DNA from: Flavobacterium pectinovorum
GTDB taxonomy: Bacteria; Bacteroidota; Bacteroidia; Flavobacteriales; Flavobacteriaceae
DNA length: 64,000 nt
Assembly (NCBI RefSeq): GCF_006438875.1
Contig: NZ_RCZH01000006.1
Coordinates: forward strand, 59,032 to 123,031
Direction of reading: 5' to 3'
A program made the translations under genes and the position numbers. Shown here piece after piece: positions 1 through 8,862 of the stretch. The notes beneath the pieces were generated by a model, which did no database searches, was not told the DNA's origin, and saw nothing but the letters and a program-made list of their open reading frames with translations. Position 1 is the stretch's first letter, and each line of letters begins with the position of its first letter.

Positions 1-59
1 ACTTTGGTGAGAATGTCCTGAACTTCCTCGCTTCTTAATTCAAATGTATCTTCTGCCAT
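1..59 (-). CDS. HlyD-family secretion adaptor, N-terminal fragment (partial)
   Basis: Only the first 19 complete codons lie in the window, reading MAEDTFELRSEEVQDILTK before the edge. This opening resembles HlyD-type membrane fusion proteins paired with C39-peptidase ABC exporters, which carry exported peptide from the inner-membrane pump to an outer-membrane channel. The ATG lies 2 bp after the exporter stop codon, so the two are probably translationally coupled. The family call rests mainly on position and the short acidic start; no domain can be seen here. Confidence 0.6.
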   Translation of the reverse strand, partial: MAEDTFELRSEEVQDILTK

Positions 60-61
60 GA

Positions 62-2254
62 TTAATTTCCTAATTGTAATTGGTTTCGAACCAATTCAAA
101 ATAATTTCCTTTTTGTTGTACTAATGCCGAGTGTGATCCTATTTCGATGATTTTTCCTTTGTCCAAAACTACAATCTGGTCTGCGTTCATAACCGTGCTG
201 AGTCGGTGTGCGATTACCACCACAGTTTTTTCCTTGAAGAAAATATCGAGTTTTCGCATAATTTCTTTCTCATTATTGGCATCCAAAGCTGATGTTGCTT
301 CATCGAAGAATAAAATCTCGGGATTTTTGTAAACGGCTCTTGCAATTAGCAGTCTTTGTTTTTGTCCGGTACTCATTCCGGTTCCTTCTGAGCCAATTTT
401 TGTATTATAACCCAGTGGCAAGCCTGATATATATTCTTTTATATTGGCTACATCTGCAGCATATACTAATCGTTCCTTATCGACTTTGTCTACTCCAATT
501 GCGATATTATTGGCAATGGTATCGTTAAAGATAAAGCCTTCCTGCATCACGGCACCAATATTGGATCTCCAGGCTTTTTGCGAAATATTCTTTAACTGTG
601 AATTGCCAATGTTGACTTCTCCTTTTTCAGGTTCATAAAACTTCAGAAGCAATTTCATGAGTGTTGTTTTTCCGCTTCCGCTCACCCCTACTATTGCCGT
701 TACTTTATTGGCAGGAATTATTAAACTCAAATTGTCCAAAACCGGAATATCCGATCCTAAATAACGATACGAAAGGTTTTTGATCTCGATATCGGAATCA
801 TAGGGAACTTCGCTGGTTTGATGGGCTTCCTGCTCGGTTTCATCTTCTTTTTCATGAATTTCGGACAATCTTGCCAGGGAAATTTTTGCATCCTGAAGTT
901 CTCGCACAAACTCAATAAGCTGGGCGATTGGTCCGTTCAGACTTCCCGCAATTGAACTGATCGCCAGCATCATACCCAGTGTGATCGAACCGTCGATAAC
1001 TAATTTGGCCGATAAAAATATGATGAAAATATTCTTTAATTCATTGATTACAGAGGAACCTATGGTTTGGGTTTGTTCTAAAACCAATCCTTTTATGGAA
1101 ACTCTAAAGAGTCTTGCCTGCACATACTCCCAACCCCAGCGTTTTTGTTTTTCGGCATTGTGGAGTTTGATTTCCTGCATTCCGTTGATAAGCTCCATGA
1201 CTTTGCTCTGTTCTTGCGAAACTTCGGCAAATCGTTTGTAATCCAGAATTTCTCTTCGTTTTAAAAACAGGGTAATCCATCCGAAGTAAAAAAAGCTTCC
1301 GATAAAAAAAACAAAAAAGATCTGCAGGTTAAAGTACGCCAAAACGCCTCCCATGACAAACATATTAATCACGGAAAACAAAACGTTTATTGATGAAGTG
1401 GTCAGGATTTTTTCGATTCTTCGATGATCATTAATACGCTGCATGATATCGCCCGTCATACGCACATCAAAAAACGAAATGGGCAGATTCATCAGTTTTA
1501 TAAAGAAATCTGAAATCAGCGAAATATTGATTCGGGTTGAAAGATGCAGTAAGATCCAGCTTCTGATAAGTTCTAAACCAGTTCTTCCCGCAAAAAGAAA
1601 CAATTGCGCAAAAAGAATTAAATAGATAAAATGGATATTTTGATTCTGAATCCCGATATCCACAATACTCTGGGTCAAAAACGGAAAGATCAACTGCAGT
1701 AAACTGCTGGCCAATAATCCGATGCTTAACTGTATTAAAAATGATTTGTATCTTAAAATATATTGCGACAGGAGTTTAAATCCCAGTCCTTTATTTTCTT
1801 CTTTATCAAAATCGGACTGAAAGAATTTTGGCGTGGCTTCCAGCAATAGAGCAATTCCTTCTTCGGTGGATTCATCGGCATTATTCCCGATCCAGAATTT
1901 AATAAAATCCTGTTTGTTGTATTGAATTAGTCCAAAAGCCGGATCTGAAATATAGTAAGTGCCTTTTTTTATTTTATAAAGCACCACATAATGATTCTGG
2001 TTCCAATGCAGAATACAGGGTAGAGTCATGTCTTCCAAATTTTCTGAATCCAACTTTACTCCCAAAGTCCTAAAACCAATTTTCTCAGCAGCATCACTTA
2101 TAAAAAGCAAATTACTTCCCTCACGAGTTGTTTCGCTAATGTCTCTTAATCTCTGTATTTTGAATGTTTTACCATAATGTTTGGCTATTATTTTTAAACA
2201 GGTTGGACCGCAATCTTTAAAATCGGCTTGTTTGTAAAATGGAAAATCTTTCAT
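62..2254 (-). CDS. Peptidase C39-containing ABC transporter (LanT-type bacteriocin processing exporter)
   Basis: A 730-residue bifunctional exporter that should cut the leader of the linked lanthipeptide after its GG motif and pump the core peptide across the inner membrane. The N-terminal C39 protease (about 1-140) has Cys15 in DCGPTCL, His88 in NQNHYVVLY and Asp104 in SDPAFG, a complete triad. A six-helix membrane domain follows (about 165-450). The C-terminal ATPase has Walker A GVSGSGKTT (Lys529), a divergent signature STGQKQR instead of LSGGQ, Walker B FFDEATSALD (Asp651, Glu652) and the H-loop His683. The length is normal for the family. It lies 17 bp after the LanC gene and 2 bp before the HlyD adaptor. 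Its base composition looks clearly more GC-rich than the lanC and lanB genes beside it. Confidence 0.93.
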   Translation of the reverse strand: MKDFPFYKQADFKDCGPTCLKIIAKHYGKTFKIQRLRDISETTREGSNLLFISDAAEKIGFRTLGVKLDSENLEDMTLPCILHWNQNHYVVLYKIKKGTYYISDPAFGLIQYNKQDFIKFWIGNNADESTEEGIALLLEATPKFFQSDFDKEENKGLGFKLLSQYILRYKSFLIQLSIGLLASSLLQLIFPFLTQSIVDIGIQNQNIHFIYLILFAQLFLFAGRTGLELIRSWILLHLSTRINISLISDFFIKLMNLPISFFDVRMTGDIMQRINDHRRIEKILTTSSINVLFSVINMFVMGGVLAYFNLQIFFVFFIGSFFYFGWITLFLKRREILDYKRFAEVSQEQSKVMELINGMQEIKLHNAEKQKRWGWEYVQARLFRVSIKGLVLEQTQTIGSSVINELKNIFIIFLSAKLVIDGSITLGMMLAISSIAGSLNGPIAQLIEFVRELQDAKISLARLSEIHEKEDETEQEAHQTSEVPYDSDIEIKNLSYRYLGSDIPVLDNLSLIIPANKVTAIVGVSGSGKTTLMKLLLKFYEPEKGEVNIGNSQLKNISQKAWRSNIGAVMQEGFIFNDTIANNIAIGVDKVDKERLVYAADVANIKEYISGLPLGYNTKIGSEGTGMSTGQKQRLLIARAVYKNPEILFFDEATSALDANNEKEIMRKLDIFFKEKTVVVIAHRLSTVMNADQIVVLDKGKIIEIGSHSALVQQKGNYFELVRNQLQLGN

Positions 2255-2271
2255 TTAAGGAATTATAATAA

Positions 2272-3483
2272 CTAATATAGACATAAACATGAACTCCAAT
2301 CTGTTTCTTCATGCTCCAGAGCTAGTAAAACTAATGCTGCTCCGCAAAGGCCATTCAAGATAGAGTTCTTATTTAATTCAATTTTACTTTCTTTATCACC
2401 AAATGTTTTTGAATAATAAATGGGCCCATCTATTTTTATGACTTTAACTACATTTCTAACCAATTCCTTTTTCCAATAATCGATTTTAAAATCAAGAAAA
2501 TCATCATTATGATACTTATTGATTTTATATAACAAAAATAATATACTACTAATTCCATGGCAAAAACCGATATCGAAAAAATCATAATCTCCAAACTGCT
2601 TTAACTGAGAATTTGAAACTTCTTTTACTAAGCTGGCTTTTATAATTTGTTTGGAATATTCTGTCCATTCCAAATTATTCGTGATATTTCCAGCATACGA
2701 AAAAGCATATGAAATAGGCAAATCACCAACGCAATAGGCTAATCTCGAATTAAAAATATTCAATATTTTATTTTTAATGTTGTAGCGATCAGGAAAAAAT
2801 GACGATTCCTTTATTTCATTTTCAGCATTTTTAAATGTTTCTACCAATCCATTTATTAAAAGATCTAAATATTTATTTTCATAATTAAGTTCTTTTAATT
2901 TTACTAAAAATAGAAAAATAGCTGCAATACCATGCGCTAAACCTAAATCTACAAATTCTAATTCTTTTTTAAAACTTACTTTGTCAATCCAGTAAAATCT
3001 GCCATCTTTTTCCATTTTACTATTCCATAATGACAATATTAAGCGGTTAATTAACTCAATAACTTTTTCGTCTGTAATTCTTTTTTCATTTAAAAAGTAT
3101 TGCATTTTTCCGATACTTCCATAAAAAACCTCAAACATTTCGTTTTCGATATCCAAATCTATCGATTGAAATAAGTTTTCCGTGATATCCTCTAAGTATT
3201 CATTAGAATCTTCAATTATTTTGCATTTTTCAAGATAATCAATAGTCCAAAAAATACTTTCAAATCCATCTAATGCCCCTGATGAAAAATCGTAATTATT
3301 AAAAACAACAAGCATTTCTTTTAGTAAAAAAATACTTTTCTTTTTATATTTTTCATCTCCACTTATTTTATATCTTGTTGCAAAATAAACCAACGTTCCC
3401 AGATCATTATTAAGTACTGGGCGAGACATATTTCTAGCTGATTGAAATAATTTTTGTTCTATTTTTTGAAATAATTTTTCCAT
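2272..3483 (-). CDS. LanC-type lanthipeptide cyclase
   Basis: A 403-residue protein of the lanthionine synthetase C family, the zinc enzyme that adds cysteine thiols to dehydrated serines to close thioether rings. The expected landmarks are present and ordered: GLAHGI (His184), AYCVGD (Cys251) and FCHGIS (Cys308-His309). The Cys, Cys, His set matches the three zinc ligands of NisC. Repeated G-x-x-G turns near NGLCGAALV fit the double alpha-barrel. Divergence is high elsewhere and the gene is very AT-rich. It lies 107 bp after the hydrolase gene and 17 bp before the exporter. It should act on the peptide at 4478-4642 after the split LanB has dehydrated it. Confidence 0.88.
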   Translation of the reverse strand: MEKLFQKIEQKLFQSARNMSRPVLNNDLGTLVYFATRYKISGDEKYKKKSIFLLKEMLVVFNNYDFSSGALDGFESIFWTIDYLEKCKIIEDSNEYLEDITENLFQSIDLDIENEMFEVFYGSIGKMQYFLNEKRITDEKVIELINRLILSLWNSKMEKDGRFYWIDKVSFKKELEFVDLGLAHGIAAIFLFLVKLKELNYENKYLDLLINGLVETFKNAENEIKESSFFPDRYNIKNKILNIFNSRLAYCVGDLPISYAFSYAGNITNNLEWTEYSKQIIKASLVKEVSNSQLKQFGDYDFFDIGFCHGISSILFLLYKINKYHNDDFLDFKIDYWKKELVRNVVKVIKIDGPIYYSKTFGDKESKIELNKNSILNGLCGAALVLLALEHEETDWSSCLCLY

Positions 3484-3590
3484 AATTAAAGTAGCGTGCG
3501 CTGAATATTTCAGACAACTATTAAAGGATCAAAGAATAATCCGGTATAAAAACAAATTAGATTAGATACTCTACAATTTAATTTTCGGTA

Positions 3591-4412
3591 TTACATTGTA
3601 TTCAACCAATTGACAATTTCGCTCAATGTTTTTTGATCCATTTCATAAAGTAAATCGTAACTTTCTGTTTTCCTCCAGCTGTCATTTCCCTTTATTAGAA
3701 AATGATTCATCTCCTTTTCCTTATTAATCGTTATTTTTGGATTTTCAAGAGTACTAAGTAATGTAACAGCTTTTTCAGGATTGCAGAAACTATCTTCTGT
3801 ACCAATCATAAAAAGAGTTGGAGTTTTAATATTGGTGAGGACATTTTGTAAAGACACTGTTTTTTGATCATTATGTATAAAATAACGCTTTCTGAATTTT
3901 CCGTCTTTCTCAATAGGTGTTGATAATAATACAAGGAAGTCTAAATTATTATTCTTTTCGTAAGCAGATAATACTAAAAAACCTCCCATACTATGCCCGA
4001 TTACTCCAATCTTAATATTAGAAACAATACTTGATTCTTTCAACTTTTTGATCGCATAGTATAAATCATCATTATCTTCAATAAACTTATATTTTCCCTC
4101 GGACATGCCGACTCCTCGTTCATCATATCTAAATACAGCAATACCCTCTTTTAAAAGTTCCTGTGCTAAAAAATAATGTGAATCTCTAGTGTTTTTACCA
4201 CTTCCCGGGACAATTATTGCAATTTTTGAGTATTTAGTATCAGGACTTAGTAAAGTACCATACAATTTTATGTGGTCTTCATCATTAATAAATTCAATAT
4301 CTTGAGAATTATATTTTTGATCACTAATTTTTTTTCTTCCTGATTCCTGATTATTTTGAGATATCAAAATATGGGTTACCAAAAGTAAAATAAGAAGTAT
4401 ATTTTTCTTCAT
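3591..4412 (-). CDS. Secreted alpha/beta hydrolase within the lanthipeptide cluster
   Basis: A 273-residue alpha/beta hydrolase with an N-terminal signal peptide (about 1-19, ending LLVTHILISQ). It has the nucleophile elbow GHSMGG (Ser141), a likely oxyanion loop VPGSGKNT, acid Asp207 in GTEDSF and His237 in NHFLI, a complete serine hydrolase triad. It resembles S9-like dienelactone or acyl hydrolases. The gene starts about 17 bp after the terminator that follows the precursor, so its transcript probably comes from read-through. A secreted hydrolase in this position could trim the exported peptide or act in self-protection, but no substrate is visible. It is not a usual core gene of class I lanthipeptide clusters. 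Confidence 0.8.
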   Translation of the reverse strand: MKKNILLILLLVTHILISQNNQESGRKKISDQKYNSQDIEFINDEDHIKLYGTLLSPDTKYSKIAIIVPGSGKNTRDSHYFLAQELLKEGIAVFRYDERGVGMSEGKYKFIEDNDDLYYAIKKLKESSIVSNIKIGVIGHSMGGFLVLSAYEKNNNLDFLVLLSTPIEKDGKFRKRYFIHNDQKTVSLQNVLTNIKTPTLFMIGTEDSFCNPEKAVTLLSTLENPKITINKEKEMNHFLIKGNDSWRKTESYDLLYEMDQKTLSEIVNWLNTM

Positions 4413-4428
4413 CTACTTAAAATTGATT

Positions 4429-4464
4429 AAAAAAAACCTTAGCACAATAAAATTGCGCTAAGGT
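4429..4464 (-). terminator. Rho-independent terminator / attenuator after the precursor
   Basis: Read on the minus strand, ACCTTAGC pairs with GCTAAGGT (8 bp), continued by a G-U pair and CAAT/ATTG around a TTT loop, followed by eight T. It begins 14 bp after the precursor stop and ends just before the hydrolase start, so it should terminate most transcripts and let a fraction read through to hydrolase, lanC and the exporter. Confidence 0.9.
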
Positions 4465-4477
4465 AATTCAGAAATTA

Positions 4478-4642
4478 TTATAGTATACCTGGTACACTGC
4501 TTCCACAACAATCATTCCCACTTCTTGACGCTCTACAGCTATAAACTGATAAAAATTCAGCTTGTTGACCACCTTTAACAGTGCTCATTTCTTTTTTGTT
4601 TAATACAGATACTGTTTTTTTGTTTAATTGTAACTTTTTCAT
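4478..4642 (-). CDS. Class I lanthipeptide precursor peptide (GG leader)
   Basis: A 54-residue peptide gene. The leader (residues 1-25) starts MKKLQLNKKTVSVLNKKEMS and ends TVKGG, the Lys-rich double-glycine leader common in Bacteroidota lanthipeptides and suited to C39 cleavage after Gly25. The 29-residue core contains Cys36, Cys45 and Cys46 and six serines (32, 35, 39, 41, 48, 49) but no threonine. Up to three lanthionine rings and extra dehydroalanines are possible, without methyl-lanthionine. It sits between the LanB elimination gene (123 bp upstream) and a strong terminator. The start is the only ATG giving the full leader. The core is not one I recognise, so the product may be new. Confidence 0.93.
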   Translation of the reverse strand: MKKLQLNKKTVSVLNKKEMSTVKGGQQAEFLSVYSCRASRSGNDCCGSSVPGIL

Positions 4643-4702
4643 TTTAAAAAATTATAAATATTTTGCTTACACTTTTATATAGGATTTTCAGCGTCCTCCT
4701 TC

Positions 4703-4716
4703 AATCTGCGCAGATT
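4703..4716. repeat. 14-bp perfect palindrome upstream of the precursor
   Basis: AATCTGCGCAGATT is a perfect palindrome about 60 bp before the precursor start, in the 123-bp gap after lanB. It could be an operator, but its core also resembles the TCTGC-rich repeats scattered through this genome. No -7 box was found in this gap. Confidence 0.4.
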
Positions 4717-4765
4717 TATTGTTATTTTTGGTAATCTATGTGATTTCCAAAATATTTCATAATAA

Positions 4766-5674
4766 TTAGTTATTTACTAATTTCATTGTTATAGTATTTT
4801 TATATCTCGCTGACTTACTGTAATAATACTCAAACAATAAATCATACAATATCCATTCATGCCTGCGTTGCTTAGATTGAAAAAGTCTGTTACAATGCAT
4901 ATGAATATAACTACTAAGTAAATCGTTAATTAAAAATGTTTCATCTGAATCCTTAATTTCTATTTTTTGAAAAATTGCATCAACATACGGCTTACTTTCA
5001 ACTTTAAAAACTTTCAGGATATTATCTAATTCCTCATTTGTGTCACTAAACAAATTCTCAATCTTACTTTTATTATCTCTATACTTTTTACTTAATTGCT
5101 TTCTTATTTCTTTATCAATTCCAAATTCTTTACCAAAACTTGTTTTTAAAGATTCTAATAATCCCTTTTTTTGATCTGTATCAAAATTCCATAAATCTAA
5201 AAAAGTATCAATTGATCTCATTCCATAAAGCCATCTGTTTTCCTGACTATCTTCAGTTAATTCTATAATTTTCAATATCAACTTACTATTTATGAAAAAC
5301 AATGTTTCAAACTCTTCAATAGTATTAATTCCATATCGTTCCAATTCTCTTTTGTAAGTATTAATTGTGATATTAGATATTAATTTATTCTCTAAAAAAG
5401 GCATAATTAAATCATGGAATCTAAATATGACTTCGCTAACATTCTTAACATCAAACAAATGAAAACGAGCTCTCAAATGTTGTCCCCACTCATCTTTATA
5501 ACGTATGTAGAACCACTTGTCAATTACATTTTCCTCAATTAACTGACTTGATAGCGGATTTAAAATAGAAATCAAAAATTTATCAGAAGTTTGTGGGCCT
5601 ATATATATATTAAAATATAACCATTCACTGCCAACGATAAATAATCTTTTAGGTTCTAGTGAAATATTTTTCAT
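4766..5674 (-). CDS. Lanthipeptide dehydratase, elimination half (SpaB C-terminal / thiopeptide-type domain)
   Basis: A 302-residue protein matching the C-terminal elimination domain of class I LanB dehydratases, also annotated as a thiopeptide-type bacteriocin biosynthesis protein. It would remove glutamate from glutamylated serines to form dehydroalanine. Family signatures are WLYFNIYIGP near the start, WFYIRYKDEWGQHLRARFHL (about 54-73) and the C-terminal HMHCNRLFQSKQRRHEWILY. It starts on an ATGA overlap with the stop of the larger LanB gene. LanB is therefore split over two genes, as is known for the pinensin cluster of Chitinophaga pinensis, also a bacteroidete. It is very AT-rich. Confidence 0.9.
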   Translation of the reverse strand: MKNISLEPKRLFIVGSEWLYFNIYIGPQTSDKFLISILNPLSSQLIEENVIDKWFYIRYKDEWGQHLRARFHLFDVKNVSEVIFRFHDLIMPFLENKLISNITINTYKRELERYGINTIEEFETLFFINSKLILKIIELTEDSQENRWLYGMRSIDTFLDLWNFDTDQKKGLLESLKTSFGKEFGIDKEIRKQLSKKYRDNKSKIENLFSDTNEELDNILKVFKVESKPYVDAIFQKIEIKDSDETFLINDLLSSYIHMHCNRLFQSKQRRHEWILYDLLFEYYYSKSARYKNTITMKLVNN

Positions 5675-7881
5675 ATGATTTCTTTATAAAATGAAAGAAT
5701 AATTTCATTTTCAACGCCGTAATTATCTTTTTTTATTAAGGGCATATCCTCGTTAAATAAATATTCTTTAAGAATTATATAATCCCTACTTTTAATAATT
5801 GATAGAAACATCTTACTACTCAATTCATTTTCAAAATCAATAAATAAATTATTATCCATATCCGAAATATGCACTCTGTTTGGTATAGAATTCTTCTTTA
5901 ACCAAATTTCCAGTTCTTGATTGTTACTTATTTTTTTGAGTTCATTTCTATTAAATTTCCAGGTTGCTAAAGAAAAAATAATGTTTTTATAAACCACGCG
6001 AGGTAAATAACTCTCGTTTATTAGAAAATCTCCCCATTTAAAATCAAAATAGCTTCTGGTATTTTGGGTTTGCATTTCGCATAAAAAACTATAAATAGGT
6101 AAAGGGTCAGCATCAAAATTATGTGCATTGGATAACATTGGTAGAACTTCTTTGTTATTTGCTTTAGAACGCAACACTACACGACCATTTCTTACAGAAA
6201 CTAGTAAATCAGTTATTAAAATTTGTTTCTCAATTGGCAAAGAACTCTGCGCCAAATATGGAATTTCATAATCTCTCAAATTAGCTCGTGACAATACGTT
6301 TCCAACTCTAGCTTGGGGAAGATGAACAATTTCGGCAAAAATTATATTTTCTTGCTTTTCTTTGAGTAATATTTCTTCTACATAATTGTACATTTCTGCA
6401 TCAACATGACTAAATCTATTTAATAAATTAGTAGCCGTTGACCCACCAAAACCAGGCAAATAAATGAGAGGTTTAGAATCTCTTACTTCACAGATTCTAA
6501 TTACTACCGAGAAAGTATTGGGTACATCGTCCCAATTTTCTTTAAAGTCAATAAGATCATCGTGTTCAATCTCAATTATCGCTCCCTTATTACGATTAGA
6601 TAATGATTTACTTAATAATAGCTTATCTAATTTAGTTTGAACAACTTTAGTTGTATCCTCTATAACCATTGGTCTTGCAACAGATACATCATCTATAAGT
6701 TCTGAAACACTAAAACTATCTGCGTCTTCGTATTCTTCTCCAAATCCAATACCTGTTTCTACATCCAATGCTAATGTCAATGGCACTTCTTCTTCTTCAA
6801 ATCTTTCGTAAAACTTCTTTTTAAAATATTCAAGTTTCGAATTTGTTTTTTTTGAAGACAATTTATTTAATACTTGTAGCGCATCATTGACATCTTCCAA
6901 AATACTGGAATTAAGTTCATTTTTAATATAAGTAACGTTAAGGTCAGTTTGAAAAAGATATTTTTTGTTAACCTTAACATCAAAAAAATTTGCTAAATCA
7001 GCTATTTCATTATAAAGCAACAAATTACCCTTAGCATTATTATTATCTAACTTGCTTAATTTACTTTTAATTTCACTAAACCAATTTTTAATAGGTTCTG
7101 ATTTTATACTATCGCTTAAAACCTTAAGATAATCCTGACCTGTGACTAATGGTGAAATAGAACTAATTAGTAATTGATTATCTATGAGCTCATGTACGAA
7201 ATCTGTCGCATCCTCTAATGAAACTTCAGGGTCAACAATAAATGAAGCTAAATCACGTATCGTGATTCCTGCTTCAGATGTTTTCATAACGTCATTGATA
7301 AACTCATTTGCATCAATTGACATTAAAAAGTGTTTTCTTTCTGTATTTATATATTTATGTTCAACATATCTTAGTTCATCACCAATCTGGTATAAACTTG
7401 TATTAGGATAGTATAAAAGTTCTTCTCTAATTTCTTTATCAGATTCTAGTTTCTGAGATAAAGAACACAAATAATTCATATCTAATCGAGTAACTCTCTT
7501 ATAGTCAGAAGAGTCTTTTAGAGTAATATTTGTCTCATTCCCCATTTGACCAACAGAACAACCGCTAAATAATCCAAAAGGAGTACAACGTGTTCCCATT
7601 CTTAAAAGGTATTTAAGAAGTGCAAATACTAATTTTTCATCAGTTTCCTCGTGATCTCTGTTTAAATACTTTAACATTTCCTGATGTAATTCTGGAGATG
7701 CCAAATAAATCGCCTCAGATATTGATGGTAATGAACAAAAATCTCTAACCTTTACTATATCTAAATCTTTTACCTCATTAAATGTAAGATAAGGTGTTCT
7801 TAGGACATATTTATCAAAAGACAAGTAAGTGATTTTTTTACTCCCGTTTTTTTGGGACTCATTTAAACTTGTTTTGCTCAA
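5671..7881 (-). CDS. Lanthipeptide dehydratase, glutamylation half (LanB N-terminal domain)
   Basis: A 736-residue protein matching the N-terminal lantibiotic dehydratase domain, which uses glutamyl-tRNA to glutamylate serine and threonine in the precursor. Typical features are the start FDKYVLRTPYLTF, MGTRCTPFGLFSGCSVG (about 92-108), YLPGFGGSTATNLLNRFSHV and the late IPNRVHISDMDNNLFIDFEN segment. Full-length LanB is about 1000 residues; here the last 300 are a separate overlapping gene. The start is TTG at 7881: an in-frame stop lies two codons upstream, and the next ATG would remove the conserved N-terminus. This is the first gene of the apparent operon. Confidence 0.92.
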   Translation of the reverse strand: MSKTSLNESQKNGSKKITYLSFDKYVLRTPYLTFNEVKDLDIVKVRDFCSLPSISEAIYLASPELHQEMLKYLNRDHEETDEKLVFALLKYLLRMGTRCTPFGLFSGCSVGQMGNETNITLKDSSDYKRVTRLDMNYLCSLSQKLESDKEIREELLYYPNTSLYQIGDELRYVEHKYINTERKHFLMSIDANEFINDVMKTSEAGITIRDLASFIVDPEVSLEDATDFVHELIDNQLLISSISPLVTGQDYLKVLSDSIKSEPIKNWFSEIKSKLSKLDNNNAKGNLLLYNEIADLANFFDVKVNKKYLFQTDLNVTYIKNELNSSILEDVNDALQVLNKLSSKKTNSKLEYFKKKFYERFEEEEVPLTLALDVETGIGFGEEYEDADSFSVSELIDDVSVARPMVIEDTTKVVQTKLDKLLLSKSLSNRNKGAIIEIEHDDLIDFKENWDDVPNTFSVVIRICEVRDSKPLIYLPGFGGSTATNLLNRFSHVDAEMYNYVEEILLKEKQENIIFAEIVHLPQARVGNVLSRANLRDYEIPYLAQSSLPIEKQILITDLLVSVRNGRVVLRSKANNKEVLPMLSNAHNFDADPLPIYSFLCEMQTQNTRSYFDFKWGDFLINESYLPRVVYKNIIFSLATWKFNRNELKKISNNQELEIWLKKNSIPNRVHISDMDNNLFIDFENELSSKMFLSIIKSRDYIILKEYLFNEDMPLIKKDNYGVENEIILSFYKEII

Positions 7882-8397
7882 CTTTTAAACTTTTTATAAG
7901 ATTAATTAATCATTTATTAAAATTTGCTATAATAACCTCCTTCATTTTTACTACATCTTCTTATTTATTTTAAGAAAAATAACGTCCTTTTTTTGCCAAA
8001 TGTAGATCGTTTGTTTATTACTTCATTACGGGTTCCCTCATTTGTAGAAAATTTTTAAAATTAATCTCAAATACGATAAAGATTACAAAATGAAATTACT
8101 TTTATTAGCAATTTCTAACCATGGCATATTGTCTTAAATAACCATCATGTTTTCAAAACATTATCAAATATTATATAAGCTGTACATCCAAATTATCTTA
8201 CCCTTATTACAAATTATCTGCCTTTAATCTGTGGCTTAAAAAACTTATATTTTTTTTATTTCAAATACTTTTTTTTATCAATTAGCCAACATTCGGGAGT
8301 ACTTAAGAATCATTAATCAAAAAATAATTATCTAATATCAGAGTAAATTCTTGCTCATTTGTTTTTTTATTTGCTTGTCAAAAATGCACATCACTCA
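7882..8397. other. Intergenic region upstream of the lanthipeptide operon
   Basis: 516 bp of very AT-rich sequence between convergent-to-upstream genes. The only Bacteroidota -7 match towards the lanthipeptide genes is at 7997-8004. No second precursor, RNA gene or strong hairpin was seen. A 15-codon ORF near 8090 on the plus strand has no support. Confidence 0.5.
7997..8004 (-). promoter_or_regulatory. Candidate -7 promoter box for the lanthipeptide operon
   Basis: On the minus strand this reads TACATTTG, matching the TAnnTTTG consensus. It would give a leader of about 110 nt before the TTG start of the large LanB gene. No clear -33 TTG was found at the usual distance, so support is modest. 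Confidence 0.35.
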
Positions 8398-8862
8398 TTA
8401 AGACGCATCCAACAATACAGCCAATTGAATACAAGGCAAATCAGATCGGTTACTCCACGCATGATTTGTGCCTCTTTGTATGACAATATCTCCCGCTTGC
8501 AATAAAGTTTCGCCCTCATCTACAATCAAATAAATCTCGCCCGAAAGAATCATAATATAATCAAGAGTTTCGGTCTGGTGCATTAAAGGATGAGGTTGAT
8601 TTACTGGCGTTACAATTCCCAAATCTTTATCAGGCGGAATTTGTACGTATCGAAAATAACTACCATTTAAAGGTGTATTGGGAAAAGCTGTATTCTCTAT
8701 AATTTTCTCCTCAAATTTTGCTGGACTACAATCTGTTGACCAAATATCAGAAATAATCAGACCCGGAAAATGTTCCGAAACTTTGGTTACAATATTATCT
8801 TGTTCGATTATCGATTTTCCGTTGGATATTCCCGTTACCACTCTTCTTGGAATTGTTTTCAT
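8398..8862 (-). CDS. Cupin-domain protein
   Basis: A 154-residue small beta-barrel protein. The conserved cupin core lies in the C-terminal half: PHPLMHQTETLDYIMILSG and DEGETLLQAGDIVIQRGTNH, with His91, His95 and the glutamate of TETLDY as likely metal ligands and His133 in motif 2. Such cytosolic cupins bind a metal or small molecule and are often linked to oxidoreductases. No signal peptide is present. Its ATG overlaps the stop of the upstream oxidoreductase gene by 4 bp (ATGA), so the two are co-translated and both should answer to the divergent HxlR regulator. No substrate can be assigned. Confidence 0.82.
   Translation of the reverse strand: MKTIPRRVVTGISNGKSIIEQDNIVTKVSEHFPGLIISDIWSTDCSPAKFEEKIIENTAFPNTPLNGSYFRYVQIPPDKDLGIVTPVNQPHPLMHQTETLDYIMILSGEIYLIVDEGETLLQAGDIVIQRGTNHAWSNRSDLPCIQLAVLLDAS

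Noticed and set aside
8092..8136. 15-codon ORF upstream of the lanthipeptide operon as a second precursor
   Set aside because: It has no GG leader, no Cys/Ser-rich core and is on the opposite strand.
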